Part shown: piece after piece, positions 1-6,776 of the stretch
Position numbering within the stretch: position 1 is the first letter of the stretch
Layout of the letters: each line of letters opens with the position of its first letter
Source of the DNA: an uncultured Alphaproteobacteria bacterium
GTDB lineage: Bacteria > Pseudomonadota > Alphaproteobacteria > Caulobacterales > Parvularculaceae
DNA length: 13,036 bases
Assembly (NCBI GenBank): GCA_938003575.1
Contig: CALKYG010000251.1
Span: forward strand, 1-13,036
Reading direction: 5' to 3'
Translations under genes and position numbers: made by a program
Notes under the pieces: generated by a model
What the model saw: only the letters and a program-made list of their open reading frames with translations
Database searches by the model: none
Told to the model about the DNA's origin: nothing

Positions 1-190
1 GTCGCCGTCGCTGGTCGCTCTTGCGAAGGCGTGCCTTGCCGAGGGCAAATTGTCGCTGTTCGGCCTCGCCGAGGCGGCGGGCGCCGCACGGGCCGATTTT
101 GGGGTGGAGGCGATCTCGGCTTTCGCCAACGTGAACACGGCGGCCGATCTCGACGCGCTGGCGCCGGCTGTGCGCAGGCCTGGCGTTTAA
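1..190 (+). CDS. mobA: Molybdenum cofactor guanylyltransferase MobA, C-terminal end (5' truncated by window)
   Basis: Reading from base 2 gives 62 sense codons and a TAA at 188-190. Near the end the peptide contains FANVNTAADL, which matches the 'F-x-NVNTPEDL' signature close to the C-terminus of MobA proteins; the preceding alanine-rich stretch fits the last helices. MobA transfers GMP from GTP to molybdopterin to form the guanine dinucleotide cofactor, in the cytoplasm. Only the tail is present, so nucleotide-binding motifs cannot be checked. It lies on the same strand as the his operon, 107 bp upstream of the next start, and looks functionally unrelated. The identification rests on one signature and a small fragment. 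Confidence 0.7.
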   Translation, partial: SPSLVALAKACLAEGKLSLFGLAEAAGAARADFGVEAISAFANVNTAADLDALAPAVRRPGV

Positions 191-297
191 CAGGCGGATT
201 TTACGGGCGATTATTCACTTTTCACGCCTCCGCAGGGGAGGCGCTTGCATACGGCGTTTTAACGTAGTAGCACGGCGGCACATCTGAGGAGCTGCCA
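191..297 (+). promoter_or_regulatory. Leader and probable promoter region of the his operon
   Basis: This 107-bp gap between the mobA stop and the TrpR-like gene is the only sizeable non-coding stretch before the operon, so the main his promoter probably lies here. Two weak sigma70-like candidates are visible: TTAACA at 187-192 with ATTATT at 210-215 (17-nt spacing), and TTGCAT at 245-250 with TAGCAC at 268-273 (17-nt spacing). Both match the consensus poorly and neither is convincing. An AGGAG ribosome binding site at 287-291 precedes the ATG at 298 by six bases. I see no His-rich leader peptide of the enterobacterial attenuator type and no T-box-like structure. Confidence 0.45.
225..243. 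repeat. Perfect 7-bp inverted repeat in the his leader
   Basis: CGCCTCC at 225-231 and GGAGGCG at 237-243 are exact reverse complements separated by five bases. The repeat could be the operator of the TrpR-like regulator encoded just downstream, a hairpin in the leader, or the terminator of mobA, 35 bp upstream. No T-run follows directly; the nearest is TTTT at 257-260, which argues against a classical intrinsic terminator. The function is inferred from position only. Confidence 0.45.
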
Positions 298-603
298 ATG
301 CCAGCCGCCGCCAAAAGCGCCGCGAAAACGCCCGATCTCATTGACGCCCTGTTGGCGTTGAAAACGCGTAAGGAAGTTGAGGCCTTTCTCGCCGACGTGC
401 TGACGCCTGGCGAAATGAGGGCGTTATCCGAACGGTGGCTTGTCGCGGTGATGCTGGACACCGGCGAGTATTCCTATCGCGAAATCGCGGAAAAGGCGCC
501 GTCGAGCACTGCGACCGTGACCCGCGTCGCGCGTTTCCTGAAAGACATGCCTTACAAGGGTTATCGTCGCGCGCTCGACCGTCTTAATGGAGCGAAGCGA
601 TGA
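298..603 (+). CDS. TrpR-like (YerC/YecD family) DNA-binding regulator
   Basis: A 101-residue protein whose core (about residues 35-82) carries the TrpR-superfamily pattern: LTPGEMRALSERW, then a helix-turn-helix around residues 56-82 with YREIAEKAPSSTATVTR. This corresponds to the TrpR recognition region with its 'ATITR' helix. The length is typical of YerC/YecD proteins. TrpR-family proteins bind operators as dimers, usually with an amino acid corepressor. In Xanthomonas-type genomes a gene of this family heads the his operon and is proposed to repress it (HisR). Being first in this operon suggests histidine-responsive autoregulation, which is inference. The ATG at 298 has a good AGGAG site, and the stop overlaps the hisG start (ATGA at 600-603). 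The ligand is not deducible from sequence. Confidence 0.85.
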   Translation: MPAAAKSAAKTPDLIDALLALKTRKEVEAFLADVLTPGEMRALSERWLVAVMLDTGEYSYREIAEKAPSSTATVTRVARFLKDMPYKGYRRALDRLNGAKR

Positions 604-1472
604 GCTCGCCGCGCTTGCGTATTGCCGTCCAGAAGAGCGGCCGGCTCGGCGACAAGAGTCTTGATTTGATCGAGGCGGCCGGCTTTCGAATTTTAAAAGG
701 CGCCAACGAGCTCTTCTATCGCATTGAGAACGCGCCGATTGATCTTCTTCGCGTGCGCGACGACGATATTCCGACCTTTGTGGCCGACGGCGTCGCCGAC
801 TTCGGAATCGTCGGCAGGAATGTGCTTGAGGAACGCAGTGAGGGCGAGCGCCCGATCGAAGTTATGGCGCTTGGTTTTGGCCGCTGCGAACTGCGAATCG
901 CTGCGCCGCCTGATTTTCCCTATGAGGGCCCGCAATCGCTTGCCGGAAAGCGCATTGCGACGTCCTATCCGACCATTCTTAGACGCTTCCTGAAGCGCCA
1001 CGACATCGATTGCTCGATCGTGAAAATGCGCGGCGCCGTAGAAGTGGCGCCGCGATTGAAGCTCTCTCATGCAATCTGCGATCTTGTTTCAACCGGAGCG
1101 ACGCTTGAAACGAACGGTCTTGTTTCTCTTCACACCGTCCTTGAAAGCGAGGCGACCCTAATTCGATCACGCAGTCCGTGCGCGCAAGAACTCGCACTCA
1201 TTGCGGAGAGCATCGTTGAGAGAATGCGGGGCGTGACCGCTTCGCGCGGCGCAAAATACGTGATGATGAACGCACCGAAGGCGCATCTTGACAAAATATC
1301 AGCGCTCTTGCCGGGGGCGGATGCGCCTACGGTCATCCCCTTGGCGGGACGCGATGATGTCGTCGCCGTGCATGCGGTCTGCCAGGAATCCGTGTTTTGG
1401 GAGACGCTCGAACGGCTGAAAACCGCCGGCGCGTCCGCCGTTCTCGTTCTCCCCATCGAAAAGATGATGTAG
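600..1472 (+). CDS. hisG: ATP phosphoribosyltransferase, long (HisG-L) form
   Basis: Catalyses the first committed step, ATP + PRPP to N1-(5-phosphoribosyl)-ATP, in the cytoplasm, and is normally feedback-inhibited by histidine. The 290 residues begin LRIAVQKSGRL and include RVRDDDIP (51-58), the PRPP-binding loop DLVSTGATLETNGL (161-174) and a C-terminal regulatory ACT-like domain (about 212-290) ending VLVLPIEKMM. The last ten residues and many blocks match the E. coli enzyme almost exactly. This is the self-sufficient long form, not the short HisG that needs HisZ and is common in alphaproteobacteria, so it supports a gammaproteobacterial-type origin for the operon. The ATG overlaps the stop of the regulator gene by 4 nt, suggesting translational coupling. 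Confidence 0.97.
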   Translation: MSSPRLRIAVQKSGRLGDKSLDLIEAAGFRILKGANELFYRIENAPIDLLRVRDDDIPTFVADGVADFGIVGRNVLEERSEGERPIEVMALGFGRCELRIAAPPDFPYEGPQSLAGKRIATSYPTILRRFLKRHDIDCSIVKMRGAVEVAPRLKLSHAICDLVSTGATLETNGLVSLHTVLESEATLIRSRSPCAQELALIAESIVERMRGVTASRGAKYVMMNAPKAHLDKISALLPGADAPTVIPLAGRDDVVAVHAVCQESVFWETLERLKTAGASAVLVLPIEKMM

Positions 1473-1478
1473 CGAAAG

Positions 1479-2759
1479 ATGAAGACGCTGATCTGGAACA
1501 ACTTGACGGCGGACGGCCGGCGTTCAGCCCTCGCGCGCCCGACGGCGCGCGCCGATGAGACGCTTGTAAGCGCGGTCAAGGCGATCCTGGATGATGTTGA
1601 AAGGCGCGGCGCGGACGCCGTGAATCACTGGTCGCAGTTGCTTGACGGCGTTCCGGCCGCGCGCGTCGATCTCGACCCCGGGGTCGTCGCGTCGGCGCGA
1701 GCGAAACTTTCTCGCGAGGATATTGAGGCGATCGAAATCGCGGCCGAAAATATCATGCGCTATCACGAAGAGACGAAGCCTGCTGACTCGGTTGTTGACT
1801 TCGAGTGCGGGCTTCAGTGCAGGCGCGTCTTTCGCCCCATCCCGTCTTGCGGACTGTATGTTCCGGGCGGCACAGCGCCGCTTTTCTCCACCCTGCTGAT
1901 GCTCGCGCTCCCGGCGAAAGCGGCGGGCGTCAATGACAGAATCGTCGTGACGCCGCCCTCGCGCCGGGGCGAAACGGATCCTGTAATGATTACGGCGGGC
2001 GCCCTGTCGCAGCTTGACGCCATCTGGCTCGTCGGCGGGGCGCAAGCGATAGGCGCACTCGCGTTCGGCGCCTTGCTGCCGAAAGCTGTTAAGATTTTCG
2101 GACCCGGGAATGCGTATGTCGCCGAGGCGAAGCGTCAGATCGCAGCGCGCGGTGCCGCCGCAATCGATCTCCCGGCCGGTCCAAGCGAATTGATGGTGAT
2201 TGCCGATCAAGGCGCCGACGCCTCGACTGTCGCGGCGGATCTTTTGGGGCAAGCCGAGCACGATGCTAATGCGCAGGTTATTCTGGCGACGCCGTCGGGG
2301 GAATTCGCCGCGCGCGTGCGTGGGGCGATCGCCGAACAGCTACGCGAGATGCCGCGGCGGGACGTAGCCGAGGCTGCGCTCGACCAGTCTAAGCTCATTA
2401 TTGTGCGGGATCTCCATGAAGCGGCTGAGATCGCGAATCTCTATGCGCCGGAACACCTCGCGCTACATGCGGCGGACGGCGAAGGTCTTGCGGCGCGGAT
2501 CGAGAATGCAGGAGCCGTATTTATCGGCGCGGCGAGCGCGGAAGCTTTCGGCGATTATCTCTGCGGACCAAGCCATGTTTTGCCGACGGACGGCGCGGCG
2601 CGCGTTTTTTCCGGCGTCACGACTGGTTCATTCATGAAAAGCATGTCATTGCAGCGCCTGACGCCGTCGGGGGCTCGATCACTCGCAACAACGGCAGCCA
2701 GGCTCGCGCGACTCGAAGGGCTTGAAGCGCATGCGCGCAGCGCGGAGCGGCGGTTATGA
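1479..2759 (+). CDS. hisD: Histidinol dehydrogenase
   Basis: Catalyses the last two steps, histidinol to histidinal to histidine, with two NAD+ and one zinc. The 426 residues are close to the E. coli length of 434. Zinc ligands are in place: Q258 and H261 (LLGQAEH), D359 (FGDYLCGPSHVLP) and H418 near the C-terminus. The catalytic pair is E325-H326 in YAPEHL. Family blocks SCGLYVPGGTAPLFST, VGGAQAIGALAFG, KIFGPGNAYV and IDLPAGPSE are intact, so the enzyme should be active. It starts 6 bp after the hisG stop with only a weak ribosome binding site, implying reliance on upstream translation. Its stop overlaps the next start (ATGA at 2756-2759). Confidence 0.98.
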   Translation: MKTLIWNNLTADGRRSALARPTARADETLVSAVKAILDDVERRGADAVNHWSQLLDGVPAARVDLDPGVVASARAKLSREDIEAIEIAAENIMRYHEETKPADSVVDFECGLQCRRVFRPIPSCGLYVPGGTAPLFSTLLMLALPAKAAGVNDRIVVTPPSRRGETDPVMITAGALSQLDAIWLVGGAQAIGALAFGALLPKAVKIFGPGNAYVAEAKRQIAARGAAAIDLPAGPSELMVIADQGADASTVAADLLGQAEHDANAQVILATPSGEFAARVRGAIAEQLREMPRRDVAEAALDQSKLIIVRDLHEAAEIANLYAPEHLALHAADGEGLAARIENAGAVFIGAASAEAFGDYLCGPSHVLPTDGAARVFSGVTTGSFMKSMSLQRLTPSGARSLATTAARLARLEGLEAHARSAERRL

Positions 2760-3505
2760 CGCTGGATGCGCTGAAAGCGCGCCTTGGGGAGATTTACAAT
2801 GCCGGAGCGGAAAATATCTTGCCGGTTCGCGGCGCATTGCACGCTAAGGAGCTGGCGATGCGCCTCGTGGCGCGCGAGGGCGGCAGGGAAATCGCCGGCG
2901 AAGCCGGCGCCGAGTTCGAAAAGCTCGCTTCAATATACGGCCTGACGCGCACGTCGAGCGCCCGAATCGCTGTTCGCCGCTTCGACGAGGCTGGCGTCGG
3001 CGCGGGGCTGACCATCGTCGATGAGAGTGAGATCGAATATTCGGACAGAACTTCCCTTGCTGGGACCGCTGATGATATCGCCGTCATCAGAAGTCTTGAG
3101 GGCGTTTACGGCGGAGATGATGAGCCCTGCGCCGCCATAATAGCATCACCTGACCTGATTGCGCGATTTTCTTCGGTTCTTGAACCGAACGCCGTGCCGG
3201 CCATCATTGTCAGGGCGGCCCTGTCGTCGTTGGCGCCGCACCGCTTTGCCGTGGTCCGATCGAAGATAGAAAGCGTCCGGTTGGAGCGAAGGCGTCTCGC
3301 CGGCCTCCTCGCCGCATCGCCGGAAATTGCGGCGGCACGGGAGTGCGAACGGGCCTTCGTCAGGGTCATCCCGAGAGATGTGCGCAAATTCCTTGCCGAC
3401 GTCAGGGCGCTGAAGATTGAAGCGGCGAGAGATCAGGATGACGGTTTTCTCATCCGCGTGGGTGATCCCGTCGAAAGCGCTCTCCTCTTATCGGCGTTTG
3501 GCGTC
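2756..3505 (+). other. HisC-derived pseudo-aminotransferase domain (N-terminal half of the HisB fusion)
   Basis: About 250 residues align in order with HisC. Residues 4-46 match the region ending in the 'RG(S/A)DE' block: AENILPVRGALHAKEL here, PEQVLVSRGADEGIEL in E. coli. Residues 85-95 (LTIVDESEIEY) match VVADEAYIEF, keeping the PLP-contacting Asp (D89) but losing the Tyr. Residues 111-120 (IRSLEGVYGG) match LRTLSKAFAL, with E115-G116 in place of Ser-Lys. Residues 130-162 match the 'IAPYPLPTPVADIAAQALSP' region, and 232-247 match the final strand and helix. The first ~75 residues of HisC, including the NANE motif, and the SPNNPTG segment are missing. Catalysis as an aminotransferase is therefore not expected. 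The open frame of 750 bp argues for retention as a structural or regulatory module (inference). Confidence 0.8.
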
Positions 3506-4090
3506 AATGGCCCTTCCAGGCGGATAGGCGAGACGAGGCGCGAGACGCTCGAAACAAAAATCTCCGCATGGGTCGATCTCGACCAGGAGGGTGTTATCGA
3601 GATTTCGACCGGCGTCGGCTTCTTCGATCATATGTTGACGCAGGTTGCATGCCATGCGGGCGTTTCGGCGACGGTTGCCTGCGACGGGGATCTTGAAGTG
3701 GACGCTCATCATACGATCGAAGACTGCGCCATTGCTTTCGGTCAGGCGCTTGCGAAAGCGCTTGGCGGCCGGCGCGGACTTGCCCGCTTCGGCTTTGTCT
3801 TGCCGATGGACGAGGCGGAAGCGAAAGTGTCAATCGATCTCGGCGGGCGGCCCTTTCTCGTCTTCAACGGCGATTTCAAGGCGCCGCTGCTCGGCGAGTA
3901 TCCAACGGAAATGACGGAACACGTTTTCCGGTCTCTGTCGCAGGCGCTCGGGGCGTCGATCCATGTCAGCGTGACGGGAGACAACGACCACCACAAGACG
4001 GAAGCATGTTTCAAGGCTTTCGGCCGCGCCCTGCGGCAGGCCATTCAGATCGAAGGAACAACAATTCCCTCGACGAAAGGAATCCTGTGA
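2756..4090 (+). CDS. hisB: Degenerate HisC domain fused to imidazoleglycerol-phosphate dehydratase
   Basis: A 444-residue protein. Residues about 256-444 are a complete IGP dehydratase (IGP to imidazole acetol phosphate). All manganese and catalytic landmarks are visible: H292 in GVGFFDHML, H318/H319/E322 in DAHHTIED, E385 and H389 in TEMTEHVFRS, H412/H413/E416 in DNDHHKTEA, and the C-terminus ends STKGIL. Similarity to the E. coli dehydratase half is high. Residues 1-250 are not the usual HAD phosphatase, since no DxDGT motif is seen, but read as a shortened HisC aminotransferase without the PLP lysine (separate entry). The ATG at 2756 has GGAG at 2744-2747 and overlaps the hisD stop by 4 nt. 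A separate internal start for the dehydratase is unlikely: the nearest in-frame candidate, GTG at 3458, lacks a ribosome binding site. The dehydratase should be active; the role of the N-terminal half is unknown. Confidence 0.93.
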   Translation: MTLDALKARLGEIYNAGAENILPVRGALHAKELAMRLVAREGGREIAGEAGAEFEKLASIYGLTRTSSARIAVRRFDEAGVGAGLTIVDESEIEYSDRTSLAGTADDIAVIRSLEGVYGGDDEPCAAIIASPDLIARFSSVLEPNAVPAIIVRAALSSLAPHRFAVVRSKIESVRLERRRLAGLLAASPEIAAARECERAFVRVIPRDVRKFLADVRALKIEAARDQDDGFLIRVGDPVESALLLSAFGVNGPSRRIGETRRETLETKISAWVDLDQEGVIEISTGVGFFDHMLTQVACHAGVSATVACDGDLEVDAHHTIEDCAIAFGQALAKALGGRRGLARFGFVLPMDEAEAKVSIDLGGRPFLVFNGDFKAPLLGEYPTEMTEHVFRSLSQALGASIHVSVTGDNDHHKTEACFKAFGRALRQAIQIEGTTIPSTKGIL

Positions 4091-4683
4091 CCGTCGCCGT
4101 CGTCAATCTCGGGGTCGGCAATACGGCGTCGATCATCTTTGCGCTTGAGCGTCTCGGCGCAAAGGCTCAGCTGACGGCCGACGCACGCGTCATCAGTGAC
4201 GCAGAGCGGGTGATTCTTCCGGGAGTCGGGGCCGCCGCATTCGCGATGCGCCGAATGGAGGCGGCGGGCCTTCGCGACGCGATTTTGAATTTTCCGCGGC
4301 CGCTGCTCGGCGTTTGCCTCGGCCAACAGCTTCTTTTTGAGCGAAGCGAAGAGGGCGCCGCCGCGTGTCTCGGCGTCATTCCGGGAGAGGTGACGAGACT
4401 GCGCGCCGCCGCCGACCGCCCGATCCCGCATATGGGGTGGAGCCGCCTCGCCGTCGCCCGGAGCCACCCGCTGACGGAGGGCGTGAAATCCGGAGATTAT
4501 TGCTATTTCGTTCATTCCTTCGCCGCGCCAGTCAATGATAACGCGGTCGCCAGCGCCGAATACGGCGCGCGTTTCGCGGCGATGGTCGCCAGGGAAAATT
4601 TCTGGGGCTGTCAGTTTCATCCGGAACGATCGGGCGCCGTTGGCGCGCGGATTCTCTCGAATTTTCTGGCCTTCAAATGCTGA
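4087..4683 (+). CDS. hisH: Imidazole glycerol phosphate synthase, glutaminase subunit
   Basis: Class I glutamine amidotransferase subunit that hydrolyses glutamine and passes ammonia to HisF. It is 198 residues, close to E. coli HisH. The catalytic triad is visible: C77 in LLGVCLGQQ, H178 and E180 in QFHPE. The start begins TVAVVNLGVGNTASI, the normal HisH N-terminus. I chose GTG at 4087, which overlaps the hisB TGA (GTGA) and follows AAAGGAA at 4076-4082. The longer in-frame reading from ATG 4006 would add 27 residues that are hisB read in another frame. The stop lies inside the start of hisA. Confidence 0.96.
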   Translation: MTVAVVNLGVGNTASIIFALERLGAKAQLTADARVISDAERVILPGVGAAAFAMRRMEAAGLRDAILNFPRPLLGVCLGQQLLFERSEEGAAACLGVIPGEVTRLRAAADRPIPHMGWSRLAVARSHPLTEGVKSGDYCYFVHSFAAPVNDNAVASAEYGARFAAMVARENFWGCQFHPERSGAVGARILSNFLAFKC

Positions 4684-5402
4684 TTTACCCCGCCATCGAC
4701 CTGATCGACGGTCGCTGCGTGCGTCTGCTGCATGGCGATTTCGCGCACGTGACGCAATATGGCGACCCGGTCGAACAGATCCAGGCGTTCGCCGACGCCG
4801 GCGCCGAATGGGTTCACATCGTCGATCTTGACGCCGCCAGGAGCGGCGAGCGTCGGCAGACCTTGCTTGTTTCAAGACTTGTTCAATCGGCGGCCATCCG
4901 CGTGCAGTGCGGGGGCGGCGTGCGTACGCGTGAAGATCTGCTTGCCGTGCTGGACGCAGGCGTAGAGCGCGCAGTGGTCGGATCGGCGGCGGCGAGAAAT
5001 CCCGCTGAGGTCCGGCGCTGGATTGACGAAGTCGGCGCGGAACGGGTCTGTTGCGCATTCGATGTGCGGGGAGACGAGCGCGGCGGATACCGGCTTGCCG
5101 CCGACGGTTGGACGACGGACAGCGGCGCCAGCCTCAAAGATGCGCTCGCCGCCTTTCCGAATGGCGGGCTTCGTCATGTGCTCATCACCGATATCGCGCG
5201 CGACGGCGCGCTCGGCGGTCCCAATCTCGATCTGTTGCGCGTGGCAGGGCGGATGCGCCCGGATCTCGACATTCAAGCATCCGGCGGCGTCTCATCGCTC
5301 GGCGATCTTTGCGCATTGCGCAAGGCGGGCGCGGCGGGCGTCATCATAGGGCGCGCGCTCTATGAAGGAAAATTCAAGCTGGAGGCCGCTCTTGGTCGCT
5401 AA
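4677..5402 (+). CDS. hisA: ProFAR isomerase (phosphoribosylformimino-AICAR phosphate isomerase)
   Basis: Amadori isomerase converting 5'-ProFAR to PRFAR, a (beta/alpha)8 barrel of 241 residues. The acid/base aspartates are D8 (YPAIDLIDG) and D129 (CAFDVRG). The two phosphate-binding halves are represented by QCGGGVR, with AVVGSAA following, and by QASGGVSS, with VIIGRALYEG following. ITDIARDGALGG is the usual loop containing the second-half signature. The ATG at 4677 overlaps hisH by 7 nt (ATGCTGA) with no strong ribosome binding site, so coupling to hisH translation is likely. Confidence 0.97.
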   Translation: MLIYPAIDLIDGRCVRLLHGDFAHVTQYGDPVEQIQAFADAGAEWVHIVDLDAARSGERRQTLLVSRLVQSAAIRVQCGGGVRTREDLLAVLDAGVERAVVGSAAARNPAEVRRWIDEVGAERVCCAFDVRGDERGGYRLAADGWTTDSGASLKDALAAFPNGGLRHVLITDIARDGALGGPNLDLLRVAGRMRPDLDIQASGGVSSLGDLCALRKAGAAGVIIGRALYEGKFKLEAALGR

Positions 5403-6159
5403 GCGCATAATAGCCTGTCTCGACATAAGGGGCGGGCGCGTCGTCAAGGGCGTCCGGTTCTCCGACCATGCGGACATGGGCGATCCGCTCGATCTCGCGT
5501 TGCGTTATCGTGACGAGGGCGCCGATGAGCTTGTCATCTATGACATCACCGCATCCGCGGAGGCGCGCACGATCGATTACCTATGGCTGGCGCGAATCGC
5601 CCGGTCCCTGGACATTCCGCTCTGCGTCGCAGGCGGCGTCAGGTCGATCGAGCAGGCGATCGCATGTCTTGAAAACGGCGCCGACAAAGTATCAATCAAT
5701 TCGCCGGCGCTCTCGCGTCCGGAATTTATCACGGAGCTGGCAGACATCGCCGGGTCGCAATGCGTCGTTGTCGGCGTCGACAGCCGAAGCATCGACGGAG
5801 TTTGGCGCGCCTACCAGTTTGCCGGCGATGAACGGACCATCCGTCAGACCGAAAGGCGAACGCTGGACTGGATCATGGAGGCCGAGGCGCGGGGCGCCGG
5901 GGAGGTCGTTGTCAATTGCATGGATAGTGACGGCGTCCGGAACGGCTTTGACGTAGAGCAGCTGCGTGCGGCGCGTGCGCGGCTGACCATTCCGCTTGTC
6001 GCCTCCGGCGGCGCTGGAGCGCCGCAGCATTTTGTCGATGTCTTCGAGAAAGCTGATGTTTCGGCCGCGCTGGCCGCGGGCCTGTTTCACCGGCGCGAGG
6101 CGAGCGTCGGCGACGTTAAACGCGCTGTGAGTGCGGCGGGGATCGAGGTGCGGTTATGA
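5392..6159 (+). CDS. hisF: Imidazole glycerol phosphate synthase, cyclase subunit (TTG start)
   Basis: Cyclase half of IGP synthase: PRFAR plus ammonia from HisH gives IGP and AICAR. The barrel carries D11 ([10 protein letters not shown]) and D130 (VVGVDSR), exactly the conventional numbering when translation begins at TTG 5392. That start has GGAGG at 5381-5385, six bases upstream, and overlaps hisA by 11 nt. An upstream in-frame ATG at 5362 would add ten residues (beginning KENSSWR) unlike HisF N-termini and is less likely. [26 protein letters not shown] and [13 protein letters not shown] are family blocks. The protein is 255 residues from TTG and appears intact. Confidence 0.95.
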   Translation: MVAKRIIACLDIRGGRVVKGVRFSDHADMGDPLDLALRYRDEGADELVIYDITASAEARTIDYLWLARIARSLDIPLCVAGGVRSIEQAIACLENGADKVSINSPALSRPEFITELADIAGSQCVVVGVDSRSIDGVWRAYQFAGDERTIRQTERRTLDWIMEAEARGAGEVVVNCMDSDGVRNGFDVEQLRAARARLTIPLVASGGAGAPQHFVDVFEKADVSAALAAGLFHRREASVGDVKRAVSAAGIEVRL

Positions 6160-6776
6160 TGGTGTCAGAGAGTGAAATCGATTTTGCGAAAGGCGGAGGA
6201 CTGGTCCCTGCGATCGTGCAGGACGCCGGAACGCTTCAGGTGTTGATGCTCGCATGGATGGACAAGGAGGCGCTTCGGGAGACGCTTGAAAGCGGTGAAG
6301 CGACTTTCTTTTCGCGTTCGCGTGGGCGGCGCTGGCGCAAGGGCGAGACGTCGGGCAACAGGCTTGCCGTAGTTTCCGTGACGCCTGACTGCGACCGCGA
6401 TACGCTGCTCGTCGAGGTGTCGCCGAAGGGCCCTGCCTGTCATCTCGGCGCAACAAGCTGTTTCGGGACCGCGGATGCGCCGGGGGTCGGGCGCCTTTCG
6501 GCGCTTGAACGCACAATCGAGGCCCGCGCAAAGGAGGCGCCTGAAGGCAGCAGGACCGCGAAACTTCTCGCGGGCGGCGTCAAACGAATATCACAGAAAG
6601 TCGGCGAGGAAGGCGTCGAGGTCGCGCTCGCAGGCGCTGCGGGCGACAAAAGCGAGTTGCTGAACGAAGCTGCGGACCTTCTTTATCATCTTGGCGTTCT
6701 GCTTCATGCGAGAGGCGCGTCATATGGGGAAGTGATGAGCGTCCTCAGCGCGCGCGCAGACGGGCGAAAGCCATGA
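6156..6776 (+). CDS. hisI: Bifunctional phosphoribosyl-AMP cyclohydrolase / phosphoribosyl-ATP pyrophosphatase (HisIE)
   Basis: Fused enzyme for steps 2 and 3: the HisE domain removes pyrophosphate from PR-ATP and the HisI domain opens the adenine ring of PR-AMP. The HisI half (about 1-112) shows [30 protein letters not shown], the metal-binding PDCDRDT (D78, C79, D80) and C95-H96 with C102. The HisE half (about 113-206) shows [13 protein letters not shown] and [15 protein letters not shown]. Total 206 residues versus 203 in E. coli. The fused form is typical of gammaproteobacterial operons. ATG at 6156 overlaps the hisF stop (ATGA) with GAGG at 6145-6148; ATG 6159 is an equally possible start one codon later. 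Confidence 0.96.
   Translation: MMVSESEIDFAKGGGLVPAIVQDAGTLQVLMLAWMDKEALRETLESGEATFFSRSRGRRWRKGETSGNRLAVVSVTPDCDRDTLLVEVSPKGPACHLGATSCFGTADAPGVGRLSALERTIEARAKEAPEGSRTAKLLAGGVKRISQKVGEEGVEVALAGAAGDKSELLNEAADLLYHLGVLLHARGASYGEVMSVLSARADGRKP

Noticed and set aside
1524..2261. A 245-codon open frame on the - strand
   Set aside because: It lies entirely opposite hisD and has no recognisable domain.
4006..4683. Longer HisH reading from ATG 4006
   Set aside because: The extra 27 residues are hisB read in another frame; GTG 4087 gives the standard HisH N-terminus and has a ribosome binding site.
4045..5058. A 337-codon open frame on the - strand
   Set aside because: It lies opposite hisH and hisA, which show complete catalytic motifs; the translation is Arg-rich, low-complexity shadow sequence.
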